Shown: positions 54,631 through 63,085 of the stretch, piece after piece
How positions within the stretch are numbered: the stretch's first letter is position 1
How the letters are laid out: every line of letters begins with the position of its first letter
Source of the DNA: Pseudomonas sp. GM21
GTDB taxonomy: Bacteria > Pseudomonadota > Gammaproteobacteria > Pseudomonadales > Pseudomonadaceae
Length of the DNA: 64,000 nucleotides
Reading direction: 5' to 3'
NCBI RefSeq assembly: GCF_000282215.1
Contig: NZ_AKJS01000144.1
Span: forward strand, 1 to 64,000
The notes under the pieces: generated by a model
Told to the model about the DNA's origin: nothing
The model's input: the letters and a program-made list of their open reading frames with translations, nothing else
The model's database searches: none
Translations under genes and position numbers: made by a program

Positions 54631-54949
54631 AAGAATTTATTTAGACATCCGTTATAGGGTTGCATCGCCCTATGAGCCAATGGACGAGTCTAAATGAATC
54701 GGCGCAAGAGATGAAATGTTAGGACCTGTGTCAAAACGAGCACCGCCACGCCGAATTCCATAGAGTGGAAAACAGCAAATGGAGGGCATAAAAAAACCGG
54801 CTATATCAGCCGGTTTTTTTGCGCCCTGAAAAAACTTATGCACCAATTTCAGCGTTTTATGTGTTTAAGAAATATGTATATAAATCAGTATCTTAAATAA
54901 CAAAACCGCTAGATTTCGAGAAAACGGTACACAGGTTATCCACAGAATC
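54631..54949. other. Intergenic region between acetyltransferase and plsC
   Basis: 319 nt, AT-rich, no gene. It contains a terminator (54791-54819), a perfect DnaA box (54936-54944) and an AT-rich run at 54850-54905. The acetyltransferase promoter must lie here but no clear -35/-10 pair is seen. Confidence 0.6.
54791..54819 (-). terminator. Terminator downstream of plsC
   Basis: Perfect 12-bp stem AAAAAACCGGCT / AGCCGGTTTTTT with 5-nt loop. It sits about 130 nt after the plsC stop and works in either direction by its form. Confidence 0.85.
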
Positions 54950-55729
54950 TTAGACAGCCACTTGATCACTGGCGGTTGGTGCCGCGGGGGCCGCGGGCAG
55001 CGAGCCCATTTCCCGTTGCATCTGCTCGTTCCAGGCTTGCACCCGGTCGTTCAGATCGGCGATGGCGCGCGGCCCGCTACCCTCGGCGTACATCGGTGCG
55101 CCTATGATCACGGTGATGACACCATGCTTCTTCGCCCAACCGGTTTTTGGCCAAAACTTGCCGGCATTGTGCGCAATCGGCAGTACCGGAAGCGCGGCGT
55201 TAACGGCCAATGCGGTGCCACCGCGCGAGAACTTGCCGATAGTGCCAAAAGGCACGCGAGTCCCCTCAGGGAAAATCAGCACCCAGACGCCATCCCTCAG
55301 CAGTTCATCGCCCTTCTTCGCCACATGCTTGAGCGCGGCTTTTGGATTGTCGCGGTCGATGGCGATCGGTCGCAGCATGGCCATGGCCCAGCCGAAGAAC
55401 GGCACAAACAGCAATGAACGCTTGAGCACCTGGCTCAACGGTTCGAAATAAGCGGATAGAAAGAACGTCTCCCATGTGCTCTGGTGGTTCGACTGAATCA
55501 CGCAGGGCTGATCAGGCACGTTCTCGGCACCCTTCACGACGTAGCTGATGCCCAGGAATATTTTGCTCAGCCACAAGGCGCAGCGGCACCAGTACACGTT
55601 GATGAAGCGATAACGCGCCTTGAACGGCAGAAACGGCGCGATGAAAAAGCTCAGGCTGCACCAGAGCAATGAGCTGGTGCCCAGCAGAAGGTAAAAGAAG
55701 AAAGTTCTGATGGCCTGCAGTATCGACAT
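54950..55729 (-). CDS. plsC: 1-acyl-sn-glycerol-3-phosphate acyltransferase
   Basis: A 259-aa LPLAT enzyme that makes phosphatidic acid. One hydrophobic segment lies at about 8-34. The catalytic motif is NHQSTWE, an H-x4-E form in place of H-x4-D, followed by FPEGTR and the PVLPIAHNAG block. The C-terminus is an Ala/Pro-rich tail. It corresponds to the PA0005 position in P. aeruginosa. In the same direction as gmhB and glyQS. Confidence 0.93.
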   Translation of the reverse strand: MSILQAIRTFFFYLLLGTSSLLWCSLSFFIAPFLPFKARYRFINVYWCRCALWLSKIFLGISYVVKGAENVPDQPCVIQSNHQSTWETFFLSAYFEPLSQVLKRSLLFVPFFGWAMAMLRPIAIDRDNPKAALKHVAKKGDELLRDGVWVLIFPEGTRVPFGTIGKFSRGGTALAVNAALPVLPIAHNAGKFWPKTGWAKKHGVITVIIGAPMYAEGSGPRAIADLNDRVQAWNEQMQREMGSLPAAPAAPTASDQVAV

Positions 55730-55807
55730 GGTGACGTTTACCGTGCGGGCTCTGCCCGTCTATAAGCGCACTCCCGATCAGTCCTTAATCGGAATAATCG
55801 AAGCACT

Positions 55808-56341
55808 TTAATTGTGGATAAGTTCTGCGGCAATCGCCGCCAGATCGTCAAAAATCAAGGTGCCTACCGGTAGGATCTTGCCCAACGTCTTTTCGCCTTT
55901 CCCGGTCTTTACCAAAACTGGCTGTGAGTCGACGGCTTTGGCGGCTTCCAGGTCACCAAGGCTGTCGCCAACGAACCAAAGATGGGTCAGCGACACGTTG
56001 TAATGCTCGGCGATGATTTTCAACATCCCGGGTTTCGGTTTGCGGCAATTGCAGCCTTCGTCCGGCCCGTGTGGGCAATAGACGATCAGCCCGACTTCAC
56101 CGCCCTGCTCCGCCACTAGTGCGCGCAAGCGCTCGTGCATGGCGTCCAGGGTAGCGATGTCGTAATAGCCGCGAGCAATGCCCGACTGGTTGGTAGCGAC
56201 CGCTACCGTCCAGCCGGCCTTGCTCAACTGCGCGATGGCTTCGATCGAACCGGGGAGTGGAATCCACTCCTCCACCGACTTGATGTAAGCGTCGGAGTCG
56301 TAATTGATCACCCCGTCGCGATCGAGAATCAGCAGTTTCAA
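55808..56341 (-). CDS. gmhB: D-glycero-beta-D-manno-heptose-1,7-bisphosphate 7-phosphatase
   Basis: A 177-aa HAD phosphatase of the ADP-heptose pathway for the LPS inner core. The DxD motif is LDRDGVIN, the zinc cluster is YCPHGPDEGCNCRKP, and motif III/IV is WFVGDSLGDLEAA. A longer TTG start at 56347 abuts the AAGGGG site, so the TTG at 56341 is preferred with 6 nt spacing. A DnaA box overlaps its last codons (55813-55821). Confidence 0.93.
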   Translation of the reverse strand: MKLLILDRDGVINYDSDAYIKSVEEWIPLPGSIEAIAQLSKAGWTVAVATNQSGIARGYYDIATLDAMHERLRALVAEQGGEVGLIVYCPHGPDEGCNCRKPKPGMLKIIAEHYNVSLTHLWFVGDSLGDLEAAKAVDSQPVLVKTGKGEKTLGKILPVGTLIFDDLAAIAAELIHN

Positions 56342-56351
56342 CAGCAACCCC

Positions 56352-58406
56352 TTAGCTCAGCAACGAAATATCAGCGACGCCGAGGAACAGCCCGCGCAGA
56401 CGCGCCAGCAAGGCATAACGGTTGGCGCGCACCTTCGCATCTTCCGCGTTGACCATCACCGCTTCGAAGAACGCATCCACCGGCTCGCGCAAGGCGGCCA
56501 GGCGGGCCAGCGATTCGCTGTACTGACGCGCGGCAGCCATTGGCTGGACGGCCTGGTCAGCCTGCTGGATCGCCGAGTACAGAGAGAACTCGTTGGCATT
56601 GTCGAAGTATTTGGCTTCAACCACTGTCGGAACGGAGCCTTCGACCTTGCTCAGCAAGTTCGATACACGCTTGTTCACGGCAGCCAGGGCTGCAGCTTCC
56701 GGCAATTTGCGGAAGGCCTCTACCGCTTGTACGCGCTGATCGAAGTCCAGCGCTGAACCCGGCTTCAGGGCACGAACCGACAGGTAGGTGGCCACGTCGA
56801 CACCTTCGTCTTCGTAACGGGCACGCAGACGGTCGAAGATGAACTCCAGCACCGCGTCGTTCAGGCCGACAGCCTTGACCTTGGCACCGAATGCATTCAC
56901 GGCGAAGGCCACGGCGTCGTTCAGGTCGAGTTCAAGCTTCTTGTCGATCAGGATGCGCAACACACCCAGAGCTGCACGGCGCAGGGCATACGGGTCTTTG
57001 CTGCCGGTTGGCAGCATGCCGATACCGAAAATGCCCACCAGCGTGTCGAGCTTGTCGGCGATCGCCACGGCCGCACCGGTCAGGGTGGTCGGCAGTTCAG
57101 CGCCAGCACCGCGTGGCATGTACTGCTCGTTCAACGCCAGGGCGACTTCTTCCGGCTCGCCGTCATTGAGGGCGTAGTAGTAACCGGCGACACCTTGCAT
57201 CTCCGGGAACTCACCGACCATCTCGGTCGACAGGTCGCACTTGGACAGCAGGCCCGCACGGGAAGCCCATGCAGCGTTGCCGCCAATGCGTTGCGCGATG
57301 AATGCGGCCAGTTTGGAAACGCGCTCGGCCTTGTCGTAAACGCTGCCGAGTTTTTCCTGGAACACCACGTTTTGCAGGCGCAGGTTGAAGTCTTCGAGTT
57401 TCTGCTTCTTGTCTTGCTTGAAGAAGAACTCGGCGTCGGTCAGGCGTGGGCGTACCACTTTCTCGTTACCGGCGATGATCTGCTGCGGGTCTTTGCTTTC
57501 GATGTTGGCCACGGTAATGAAACGTGGCAGCAACTTGCCGTCGGCATCCAGCAGGCAGAAGTACTTCTGGTTGTCCTGCATGGTGGTGATCAGCGCTTCT
57601 TGCGGCACGTCGAGGAAACGCTCTTCGAACGAGCACACCAGCGGCACCGGCCATTCAACCAGCGCGGTCACTTCGTCGAGCAGCGCCGGCGGAACAATCG
57701 CCGTACCTTCCTGGCGGGTGGCCAGTTCTTCGGTGCGCTTGCTGATGATGTCGCGACGCTCGTTGGCATCGGCCAGCACGTAAGCGGCACGCAAGTCGGC
57801 CAGGTAATTGGCCGGCGAGGTGATGCGCACGTTTTCCGGGTGGTGGAAGCGGTGACCACGGGAATCACGGCCGGCCTTCTGGGCGAGGATGGTGCAGTCG
57901 ATGACTTCGTCACCGAGCAGCATCACCAGCCATTGGGTCGGCCGAACGAATTCTTCCTTGCGAGCGCCCCAACGCATGCGTTTCGGGATCGGCAGGTCGT
58001 TCAGCGAATCTTCAACGATGGTCGGCAGCAGGCTCGACGTCGGTTTGCCGGCGATGCTTTGGCTGTAACGCAGCTTCGGGCCGCTCTGATCGATTTCGCT
58101 CAGTTCGACGCCGCACTTCTTGGCAAAACCCAGTGCCGCTTGGGTCGGGTTGCCTTCAGCATCGAATGCTGCCTGACGTGGCGGACCATCGAGGTTAATA
58201 CTGCGATCCGGTTGCTGGGTGGCCAGCGATGTGATCAGCACCGCCAGGCGACGTGGCGCGGCATAAACTGTTTTGGTTTCGTAGTTCAGGCCGGCGGCTT
58301 GCAGGCCCTTGTCGATACCGGCGAGGAACGCCTCGGCCAGGGTGTTCAGGGCTTTGGGTGGCAGTTCTTCAGTGCCCAGTTCAACCAGAAAATCCAGAGC
58401 ACTCAT
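56352..58406 (-). CDS. glyS: Glycyl-tRNA synthetase beta chain
   Basis: A 684-aa subunit of the alpha2-beta2 enzyme. It starts MSALDFLVELGTEELPPKAL, the family signature, and has the HD-like and tRNA-binding C-terminal region ending in VMVNAEDAKVRANRYALLARL. ATG overlaps the glyQ stop by ATGA. Confidence 0.97.
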   Translation of the reverse strand: MSALDFLVELGTEELPPKALNTLAEAFLAGIDKGLQAAGLNYETKTVYAAPRRLAVLITSLATQQPDRSINLDGPPRQAAFDAEGNPTQAALGFAKKCGVELSEIDQSGPKLRYSQSIAGKPTSSLLPTIVEDSLNDLPIPKRMRWGARKEEFVRPTQWLVMLLGDEVIDCTILAQKAGRDSRGHRFHHPENVRITSPANYLADLRAAYVLADANERRDIISKRTEELATRQEGTAIVPPALLDEVTALVEWPVPLVCSFEERFLDVPQEALITTMQDNQKYFCLLDADGKLLPRFITVANIESKDPQQIIAGNEKVVRPRLTDAEFFFKQDKKQKLEDFNLRLQNVVFQEKLGSVYDKAERVSKLAAFIAQRIGGNAAWASRAGLLSKCDLSTEMVGEFPEMQGVAGYYYALNDGEPEEVALALNEQYMPRGAGAELPTTLTGAAVAIADKLDTLVGIFGIGMLPTGSKDPYALRRAALGVLRILIDKKLELDLNDAVAFAVNAFGAKVKAVGLNDAVLEFIFDRLRARYEDEGVDVATYLSVRALKPGSALDFDQRVQAVEAFRKLPEAAALAAVNKRVSNLLSKVEGSVPTVVEAKYFDNANEFSLYSAIQQADQAVQPMAAARQYSESLARLAALREPVDAFFEAVMVNAEDAKVRANRYALLARLRGLFLGVADISLLS

Positions 58407-59356
58407 TGTGCAGCCTCCAGCTTGGCCAGTACTTCATCACGCAGGTCCGGGGTCGCCATCGGGAAGCCCAGCTTGGCGCGAGCCAGCAGGTAGGCTTGCG
58501 CAACGGAACGCGCCAGGGTGCGCACACGCAGAATGTATTGCTGACGCGCGGTCACGGAAATCGCCCGACGCGCATCCAGCAGGTTGAAAGTATGGGAGGC
58601 CTTCAACACCATTTCGTAGCTCGGCAACGGCAGCGGTTGATCGAGTTCGATCAGGCGCTTGGCTTCGCTTTCGTAGAAATCGAACAGTTCGAACAGCTTC
58701 TCGACGTTGGCGTGCTCGAAGTTGTAGGTCGACTGCTCCACTTCGTTCTGGTGGAACACGTCGCCGTAGGTCACTTTGCCGAACGGACCGTCAGCCCAGA
58801 CGAGGTCGTAGACCGAGTCCACGCCTTGCAGGTACATGGCCAGACGTTCCAGACCGTAAGTGATCTCGCCGGTCACCGGGTAGCACTCGATGCCGCCCGC
58901 TTGCTGGAAGTAAGTGAATTGCGTCACTTCCATGCCGTTGAGCCAGACTTCCCAGCCCAGACCCCAGGCGCCGAGGGTTGGCGATTCCCAGTTGTCTTCG
59001 ACAAAGCGAATGTCGTGGACCAACGGGTCCAGGCCAACGTGCTTGAGGGAGCCCAGGTACAGTTCCTGGAAGTTGTCCGGGTTCGGCTTCAGTACCACCT
59101 GGAACTGGTAGTAGTGCTGCAGACGATTCGGGTTTTCGCCGTAGCGGCCGTCAGTCGGGCGACGACTGGGCTGCACATAAGCGGCGTTCCAGGTTTCCGG
59201 GCCAATGGCGCGCAGGAATGTAGCAGTGTGGAAAGTGCCGGCGCCTACTTCCATATCGTAGGGCTGAAGTACCACACAACCTTGCTCGGCCCAGTATTGC
59301 TGGAGGGCGAGGATCAAGTCTTGGAAGGTACGCACGGCTGGCGTAGGCTGGCTCAC
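58403..59356 (-). CDS. glyQ: Glycyl-tRNA synthetase alpha chain
   Basis: A 317-aa catalytic subunit. TFQDLILALQQYWAEQGC and QPYDMEVGAGTFHTATFLRA are at the N-terminus, and YVQPSRRPTDGRYGENPNRLQHYYQ carries the class II motif. The start is GTG at 59356 with AGGTGA 6 nt upstream. The open frame to 59488 runs into the divergent tag gene. Confidence 0.97.
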   Translation of the reverse strand: MSQPTPAVRTFQDLILALQQYWAEQGCVVLQPYDMEVGAGTFHTATFLRAIGPETWNAAYVQPSRRPTDGRYGENPNRLQHYYQFQVVLKPNPDNFQELYLGSLKHVGLDPLVHDIRFVEDNWESPTLGAWGLGWEVWLNGMEVTQFTYFQQAGGIECYPVTGEITYGLERLAMYLQGVDSVYDLVWADGPFGKVTYGDVFHQNEVEQSTYNFEHANVEKLFELFDFYESEAKRLIELDQPLPLPSYEMVLKASHTFNLLDARRAISVTARQQYILRVRTLARSVAQAYLLARAKLGFPMATPDLRDEVLAKLEAAQ

Positions 59357-59437
59357 GAAATTCACCTGTTTCTTGGGCTGCGATTTAAAGAGCGGGAGTA
59401 TACCCGATTCATTGCTGCGCACGCCCCCTGGAGCCTT

Positions 59438-59995
59438 ATGCCACGCTGCTTTTGGTGTTCCGAAGATCCGCTGTACATGGCTTATCACGACCAGGAGTGG
59501 GGCACGCCGCTACGCGATGCGCAGGGATTGTTCGAGTTGCTTTTGCTCGAAGGGTTCCAGGCCGGCCTCTCATGGATCACGGTCTTGCGTAAACGGGAGC
59601 GTTATCGCGAGGTGCTGTTCGGCTTCGATGTCCAGCGCGTGGCACAGATGAGCGATGCGGAAATCGATGAATTGATGCTCGATCCAGGCATCATCCGCAA
59701 CCGCCTCAAACTCAATGCTGCCCGGCGCAATGCCCAGGCCTGGCTGGCGCTGGAGGACCCGGTGGAGTTTCTCTGGTCCTTCGTCGGCGGTACGCCTGTG
59801 ATCAATCATTTCAAGGATCGCACTGAAGTCCCGGCCGTCACGCCGGTGGCGGTGGAAATGAGCAAAGGCCTGAAAAAGGCCGGTTTCACGTTCGTCGGGC
59901 CGACGATTTGTTACGCGCTGATGCAGGCCTCGGGCATGGTCATGGACCACACCCGCGATTGCGATCGCTACGCGACTCTGGCGAACGGCGGTTAG
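59438..59995 (+). CDS. tag: DNA-3-methyladenine glycosylase I
   Basis: A 185-aa enzyme that removes 3-methyladenine. MPRCFWCSEDPLYMAYHDQEWGTPL contains the N-terminal Cys zinc ligand and the base-binding residues. The catalytic Glu lies in LLLLEGFQAGLSWITVLRKR. C-terminal HTRDCDRY gives the other zinc ligands. The ATG at 59438 has TGGAG about 5 nt upstream. The longer plus frame to 58253 is antisense to glyQ. Confidence 0.95.
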   Translation: MPRCFWCSEDPLYMAYHDQEWGTPLRDAQGLFELLLLEGFQAGLSWITVLRKRERYREVLFGFDVQRVAQMSDAEIDELMLDPGIIRNRLKLNAARRNAQAWLALEDPVEFLWSFVGGTPVINHFKDRTEVPAVTPVAVEMSKGLKKAGFTFVGPTICYALMQASGMVMDHTRDCDRYATLANGG

Positions 59996-60035
59996 AATAG
60001 CCGCCTCGCGCACAGCACAAAATCAGGAGTGACCT

Positions 60036-60923
60036 GTGGATAAGTTTAAAGGCGCCTTGCTGGTAGGCGCTCTGCGGCTGTTTGCCCTGCTCCCGTGGCG
60101 GGCCGTTCAGGCCGTTGGCTCGGCGATTGGCTGGGCCATGTGGAAAACCCCCAACCGTTCCCGCGACGTGGTGCGGATCAATCTGGCCAAGTGTTTTCCG
60201 GACATGGACCCCGCCGAACGCGAACGCCTGGTCGGCCAGAGTCTGAAAGACATCGGCAAGTCCCTGACCGAAAGCGCCTGCGCCTGGATCTGGCCGGCGC
60301 AGCGGTCCATCGACCTGGTGCGCGAAGTCGAAGGCCTCGACGTGTTGAAGGACGCCCTCGCCTCCGGCAAAGGTGTCGTGGGCATCACCAGCCATTTGGG
60401 TAACTGGGAAGTGTTGAACCACTTCTATTGCAACCAGTGCAAACCGATCATTTTCTATCGGCCACCGAAGTTGAAGGCTGTGGATGAATTGCTGCGCAAA
60501 CAGCGGGTGCAATTGGGCAACCGAGTGGCGGCTTCCACCAAGGAAGGCATCCTCAGCGTGATCAAGGAAGTGCGCAAAGGTGGTGCAGTGGGCATTCCGG
60601 CTGACCCGGAACCGGCCGAATCCGCCGGGATCTTCGTGCCCTTCTTTGCCACCCAGGCGCTGACCAGCAAGTTCGTGCCGAACATGCTCGCGGGCGGCAA
60701 AGCGGTCGGCGTGTTCCTGCATGCGCTGCGTTTGCCGGACGGTTCGGGTTACAAAGTGATCCTGGAAGCGGCGCCAGATGCCATGTACAGCACCGATACC
60801 GAGACCTCCTGCGCGGCCATGAGCCAAGTGGTCGAGCGTTATGTGCGGGCTTATCCAAGTCAGTACATGTGGAGCATGAAGCGCTTCAAGAAACGGCCAC
60901 CGGGTGAAGAACGCTGGTATTGA
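60036..60923 (+). CDS. lpxL: Lipid A lauroyl-type acyltransferase (LpxL/HtrB family)
   Basis: A 295-aa inner-membrane enzyme that adds a secondary acyl chain to lipid A. One hydrophobic helix lies at about 8-35. The H-x4-E catalytic pair is His120-Glu125 in SHLGNWE, followed by the RPPKLK block. The start is GTG at 60036 after AGGAG. This GTG lies within a perfect DnaA-box 9-mer (60035-60043). It corresponds to PA0011 in P. aeruginosa, where the product transfers 2-hydroxylaurate or laurate. Confidence 0.93.
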   Translation: MDKFKGALLVGALRLFALLPWRAVQAVGSAIGWAMWKTPNRSRDVVRINLAKCFPDMDPAERERLVGQSLKDIGKSLTESACAWIWPAQRSIDLVREVEGLDVLKDALASGKGVVGITSHLGNWEVLNHFYCNQCKPIIFYRPPKLKAVDELLRKQRVQLGNRVAASTKEGILSVIKEVRKGGAVGIPADPEPAESAGIFVPFFATQALTSKFVPNMLAGGKAVGVFLHALRLPDGSGYKVILEAAPDAMYSTDTETSCAAMSQVVERYVRAYPSQYMWSMKRFKKRPPGEERWY

Positions 60924-60995
60924 GTCAACTGGCATGATCTGTGGATAATCCTCGGGCCAGGGTTATCCACAACTGTTCATTTAAGGGCGCAGCAG

Positions 60996-61235
60996 ATGTC
61001 CGAACACCGCAAATCGTTTCGCATCAAAATCAGTCATGAAAGCTTCGGCGAATGCCTGGGCCAGACACGCAATCTTTCGACTACGGGCGTCTACGTCAAG
61101 CATCCGGGCCTGTCTTCGTTGCCAAAAGGCGCGGTGGTTTACGGGCAGGTGCAGGACTTACCCACAGGTGCGCCGCGTGTGCGCATGGAAGTGATTCAGG
61201 TGGATGGTGAAGGGATAGGCCTGCGTTATCTCTGA
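60996..61235 (+). CDS. PilZ-domain protein
   Basis: A 79-aa single-domain protein. RKSFRI supplies the basic part and NLSTTG the (D/N)-x-S-x-x-G part of the c-di-GMP binding motif, with a beta-barrel to the C-terminus (GIGLRYL). It lies 72 nt after lpxL, a gap that contains two DnaA boxes in opposite orientation. Likely a c-di-GMP receptor. The partner is unknown. Confidence 0.9.
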   Translation: MSEHRKSFRIKISHESFGECLGQTRNLSTTGVYVKHPGLSSLPKGAVVYGQVQDLPTGAPRVRMEVIQVDGEGIGLRYL

Positions 61236-61550
61236 TCAGTGCGCGTTTCGCTCAAGTTTCTTCAGAAACACCGTCATCTCCTTCTCCGCCTGCTTGTCGC
61301 CGTGTGCGCGGGCGGCTTCCAGGCCTTGTTCCCACGCTTTGCGAGCCGCCGCGAACTCCTCTTGCGCCAGGCAGGCCTTGCCTAACAGTTTCCAGGCCGC
61401 TGAATACTTCGGATCGAATTCGACGCAACGCTGGAAATGTGCGGCAGCCTTGGCGTTTTCCCCAAGATCCAGATAACCCTTGCCCAAGCCAAAACGTAGC
61501 AGCGAGTTATCCACACCCTTGGCGAGCATTTTTTCCAGGGATTCGAGCAT
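61236..61550 (-). CDS. TPR-repeat protein
   Basis: A 104-aa protein with about two and a half tetratricopeptide repeats (LRFGLGKGYLDLGENAKAAAHFQRCVEFDP, then AAWKLLGKACLAQEEFAAARKAWEQGL). No signal peptide. Its stop codon is adjacent to that of the PilZ gene, within the palindrome TGATCA. Probably a small adaptor protein. The specific role is unknown. Confidence 0.88.
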   Translation of the reverse strand: MLESLEKMLAKGVDNSLLRFGLGKGYLDLGENAKAAAHFQRCVEFDPKYSAAWKLLGKACLAQEEFAAARKAWEQGLEAARAHGDKQAEKEMTVFLKKLERNAH

Positions 61551-61579
61551 CAGTGCTTCCTGTGAGTGATGGGTTCAGT

Positions 61580-61688
61580 GATCGTTCCCACGCTCTGCGT
61601 GGGAATACCTCAATGGACGCTCCGCGTCCGCTTCGGTAAGGACGCGGAGCGTCTGGGCTGCATTCCCACGCAGAGCGTGGGAACGATC
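61580..61688. repeat. REPIN-like nested inverted repeat
   Basis: Outer arms of 27 bp (61580-61606 and 61662-61688) starting GATCGTTCCCACGCTCTGCG pair perfectly. Inner arms GACGCTCCGCGTCC and GGACGCGGAGCGTC (61616-61629 and 61640-61653) also pair. The type is common in P. fluorescens genomes. It sits between the TPR gene and trkA and differs in sequence from the REPIN at 891-1021. Confidence 0.88.
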
Positions 61689-61690
61689 AG

Positions 61691-63064
61691 TCAGAAGAAG
61701 CTCAACCCCACATGAAACAGCTTCTCCACATCCCGAATGTGCTTTTTATCCACAAGGAACAAAATCACATGGTCGCCGGATTCGATCACCGTCTTGTCAT
61801 GGGCAATGATCACTTCCTCATCACGAATGATCGCACCAATTGTTGTACCCGGCGGTAAGCCGATGTTCTGGATGGCCTTGCCAATCACCTTGCTCGACTT
61901 CGCATCACCATGGGCAATCGCCTCGATGGCTTCCGCCGCGCCCCGACGTAATGAGTGCACGCTGACAATATCGCCACGGCGCACGTGGGCCAGCAAGGTG
62001 CCGATGGTTGCCAGTTGCGGGCTGATGGCGATGTCGATGTCGCCGCCCTGAATCAAATCAACGTACGCCGGGTTGTTGATGATCGTCATCACCTTCTTCG
62101 CGCCCAGGCGCTTGGCCAGCAGCGAAGACATGATGTTGGCTTCGTCATCGTTGGTCAGGGCCAGGAAGATATCAGCGTCGGCGATGTTCTCTTCCATCAG
62201 CAAATCTCGGTCGGAGGCACTGCCTTGCAACACCACGGTGCTGTCGAGGGTGTCCGAGAGATGGCGGCAGCGAGCCGGGCTCATCTCGATGATCTTCACC
62301 TGGTAGCGGCTTTCGATGGCCTCGGCCAGACGCTCACCGATTTGCCCGCCCCCGGCAATGACGATGCGTTTGTAGGTTTCATCCAGCCGGCGCATTTCGC
62401 TCATTACTGCGCGAATGTTGGCCTTGGCGGCGATGAAAAACACCTCGTCGTCCGCCTCGATGACCGTGTCACCCTGCGGCAGAATCGGCCGGTCGCGACG
62501 GAAAATCGCGGCGACGCGGGTTTCGACATTCGGCATGTGTTCGCGCAATTGCCGCAGTTGCTGACCCACCAGCGGCCCGCCGTAGTACGCCTTAACCGCG
62601 ACCAACTGCGCTTTGCCTTCGGCGAAGTCGATCACCTGCAAGGCGCCCGGATGCTCGATCAGGCGCTTGATGTAGTTGGTCACCACTTGTTCAGGGCTGA
62701 TCAGCACATCGACCGGGATCGCGTCGTTATCGAACAATTCGGAGCGCGTGAGGTAGGAGGCTTCGCGCACGCGTGCGATTTTGGTCGGCGTATGGAACAG
62801 CGTGTGGGCGACCTGACAGGCCACCATGTTGGTTTCGTCGCTATTGGTCACGGCCACCAGCATGTCGGCATCGTCCGCACCGGCCTGGCGCAGCACTGTC
62901 GGCAGTGAGCCACGGCCCTGAACGGTGCGGATGTCCAGCCGATCGCCGAGGTCGCGCAGGCGTTCGCCGTCGGTGTCGACCACCGTGATGTCATTGGCTT
63001 CACTGGCCAAATGTTCTGCCAGCGAACCGCCGACCTGCCCCGCACCGAGGATGATGATTTTCAT
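61691..63064 (-). CDS. trkA: Trk potassium uptake regulator TrkA
   Basis: A 457-aa cytoplasmic regulator with two RCK modules. The first NAD-binding site is MKIIILGAGQVGGSLAEHLA with the acidic VVDTDGERL. The second is RIVIAGGGQIGERLAEAIE. Each is followed by a TrkA-C domain. It gates TrkH/TrkG potassium transporters. It lies 21 nt after rsmB. A DnaA box lies inside at 61746-61754. Confidence 0.96.
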   Translation of the reverse strand: MKIIILGAGQVGGSLAEHLASEANDITVVDTDGERLRDLGDRLDIRTVQGRGSLPTVLRQAGADDADMLVAVTNSDETNMVACQVAHTLFHTPTKIARVREASYLTRSELFDNDAIPVDVLISPEQVVTNYIKRLIEHPGALQVIDFAEGKAQLVAVKAYYGGPLVGQQLRQLREHMPNVETRVAAIFRRDRPILPQGDTVIEADDEVFFIAAKANIRAVMSEMRRLDETYKRIVIAGGGQIGERLAEAIESRYQVKIIEMSPARCRHLSDTLDSTVVLQGSASDRDLLMEENIADADIFLALTNDDEANIMSSLLAKRLGAKKVMTIINNPAYVDLIQGGDIDIAISPQLATIGTLLAHVRRGDIVSVHSLRRGAAEAIEAIAHGDAKSSKVIGKAIQNIGLPPGTTIGAIIRDEEVIIAHDKTVIESGDHVILFLVDKKHIRDVEKLFHVGLSFF

Positions 63065-63085
63065 CCAGTCACTCCATTCAATCCG

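Noticed and set aside
58253..59437. Long upstream extension of tag
   Set aside because: Antisense to glyQ. Tag proteins begin at the MPRCFW position.
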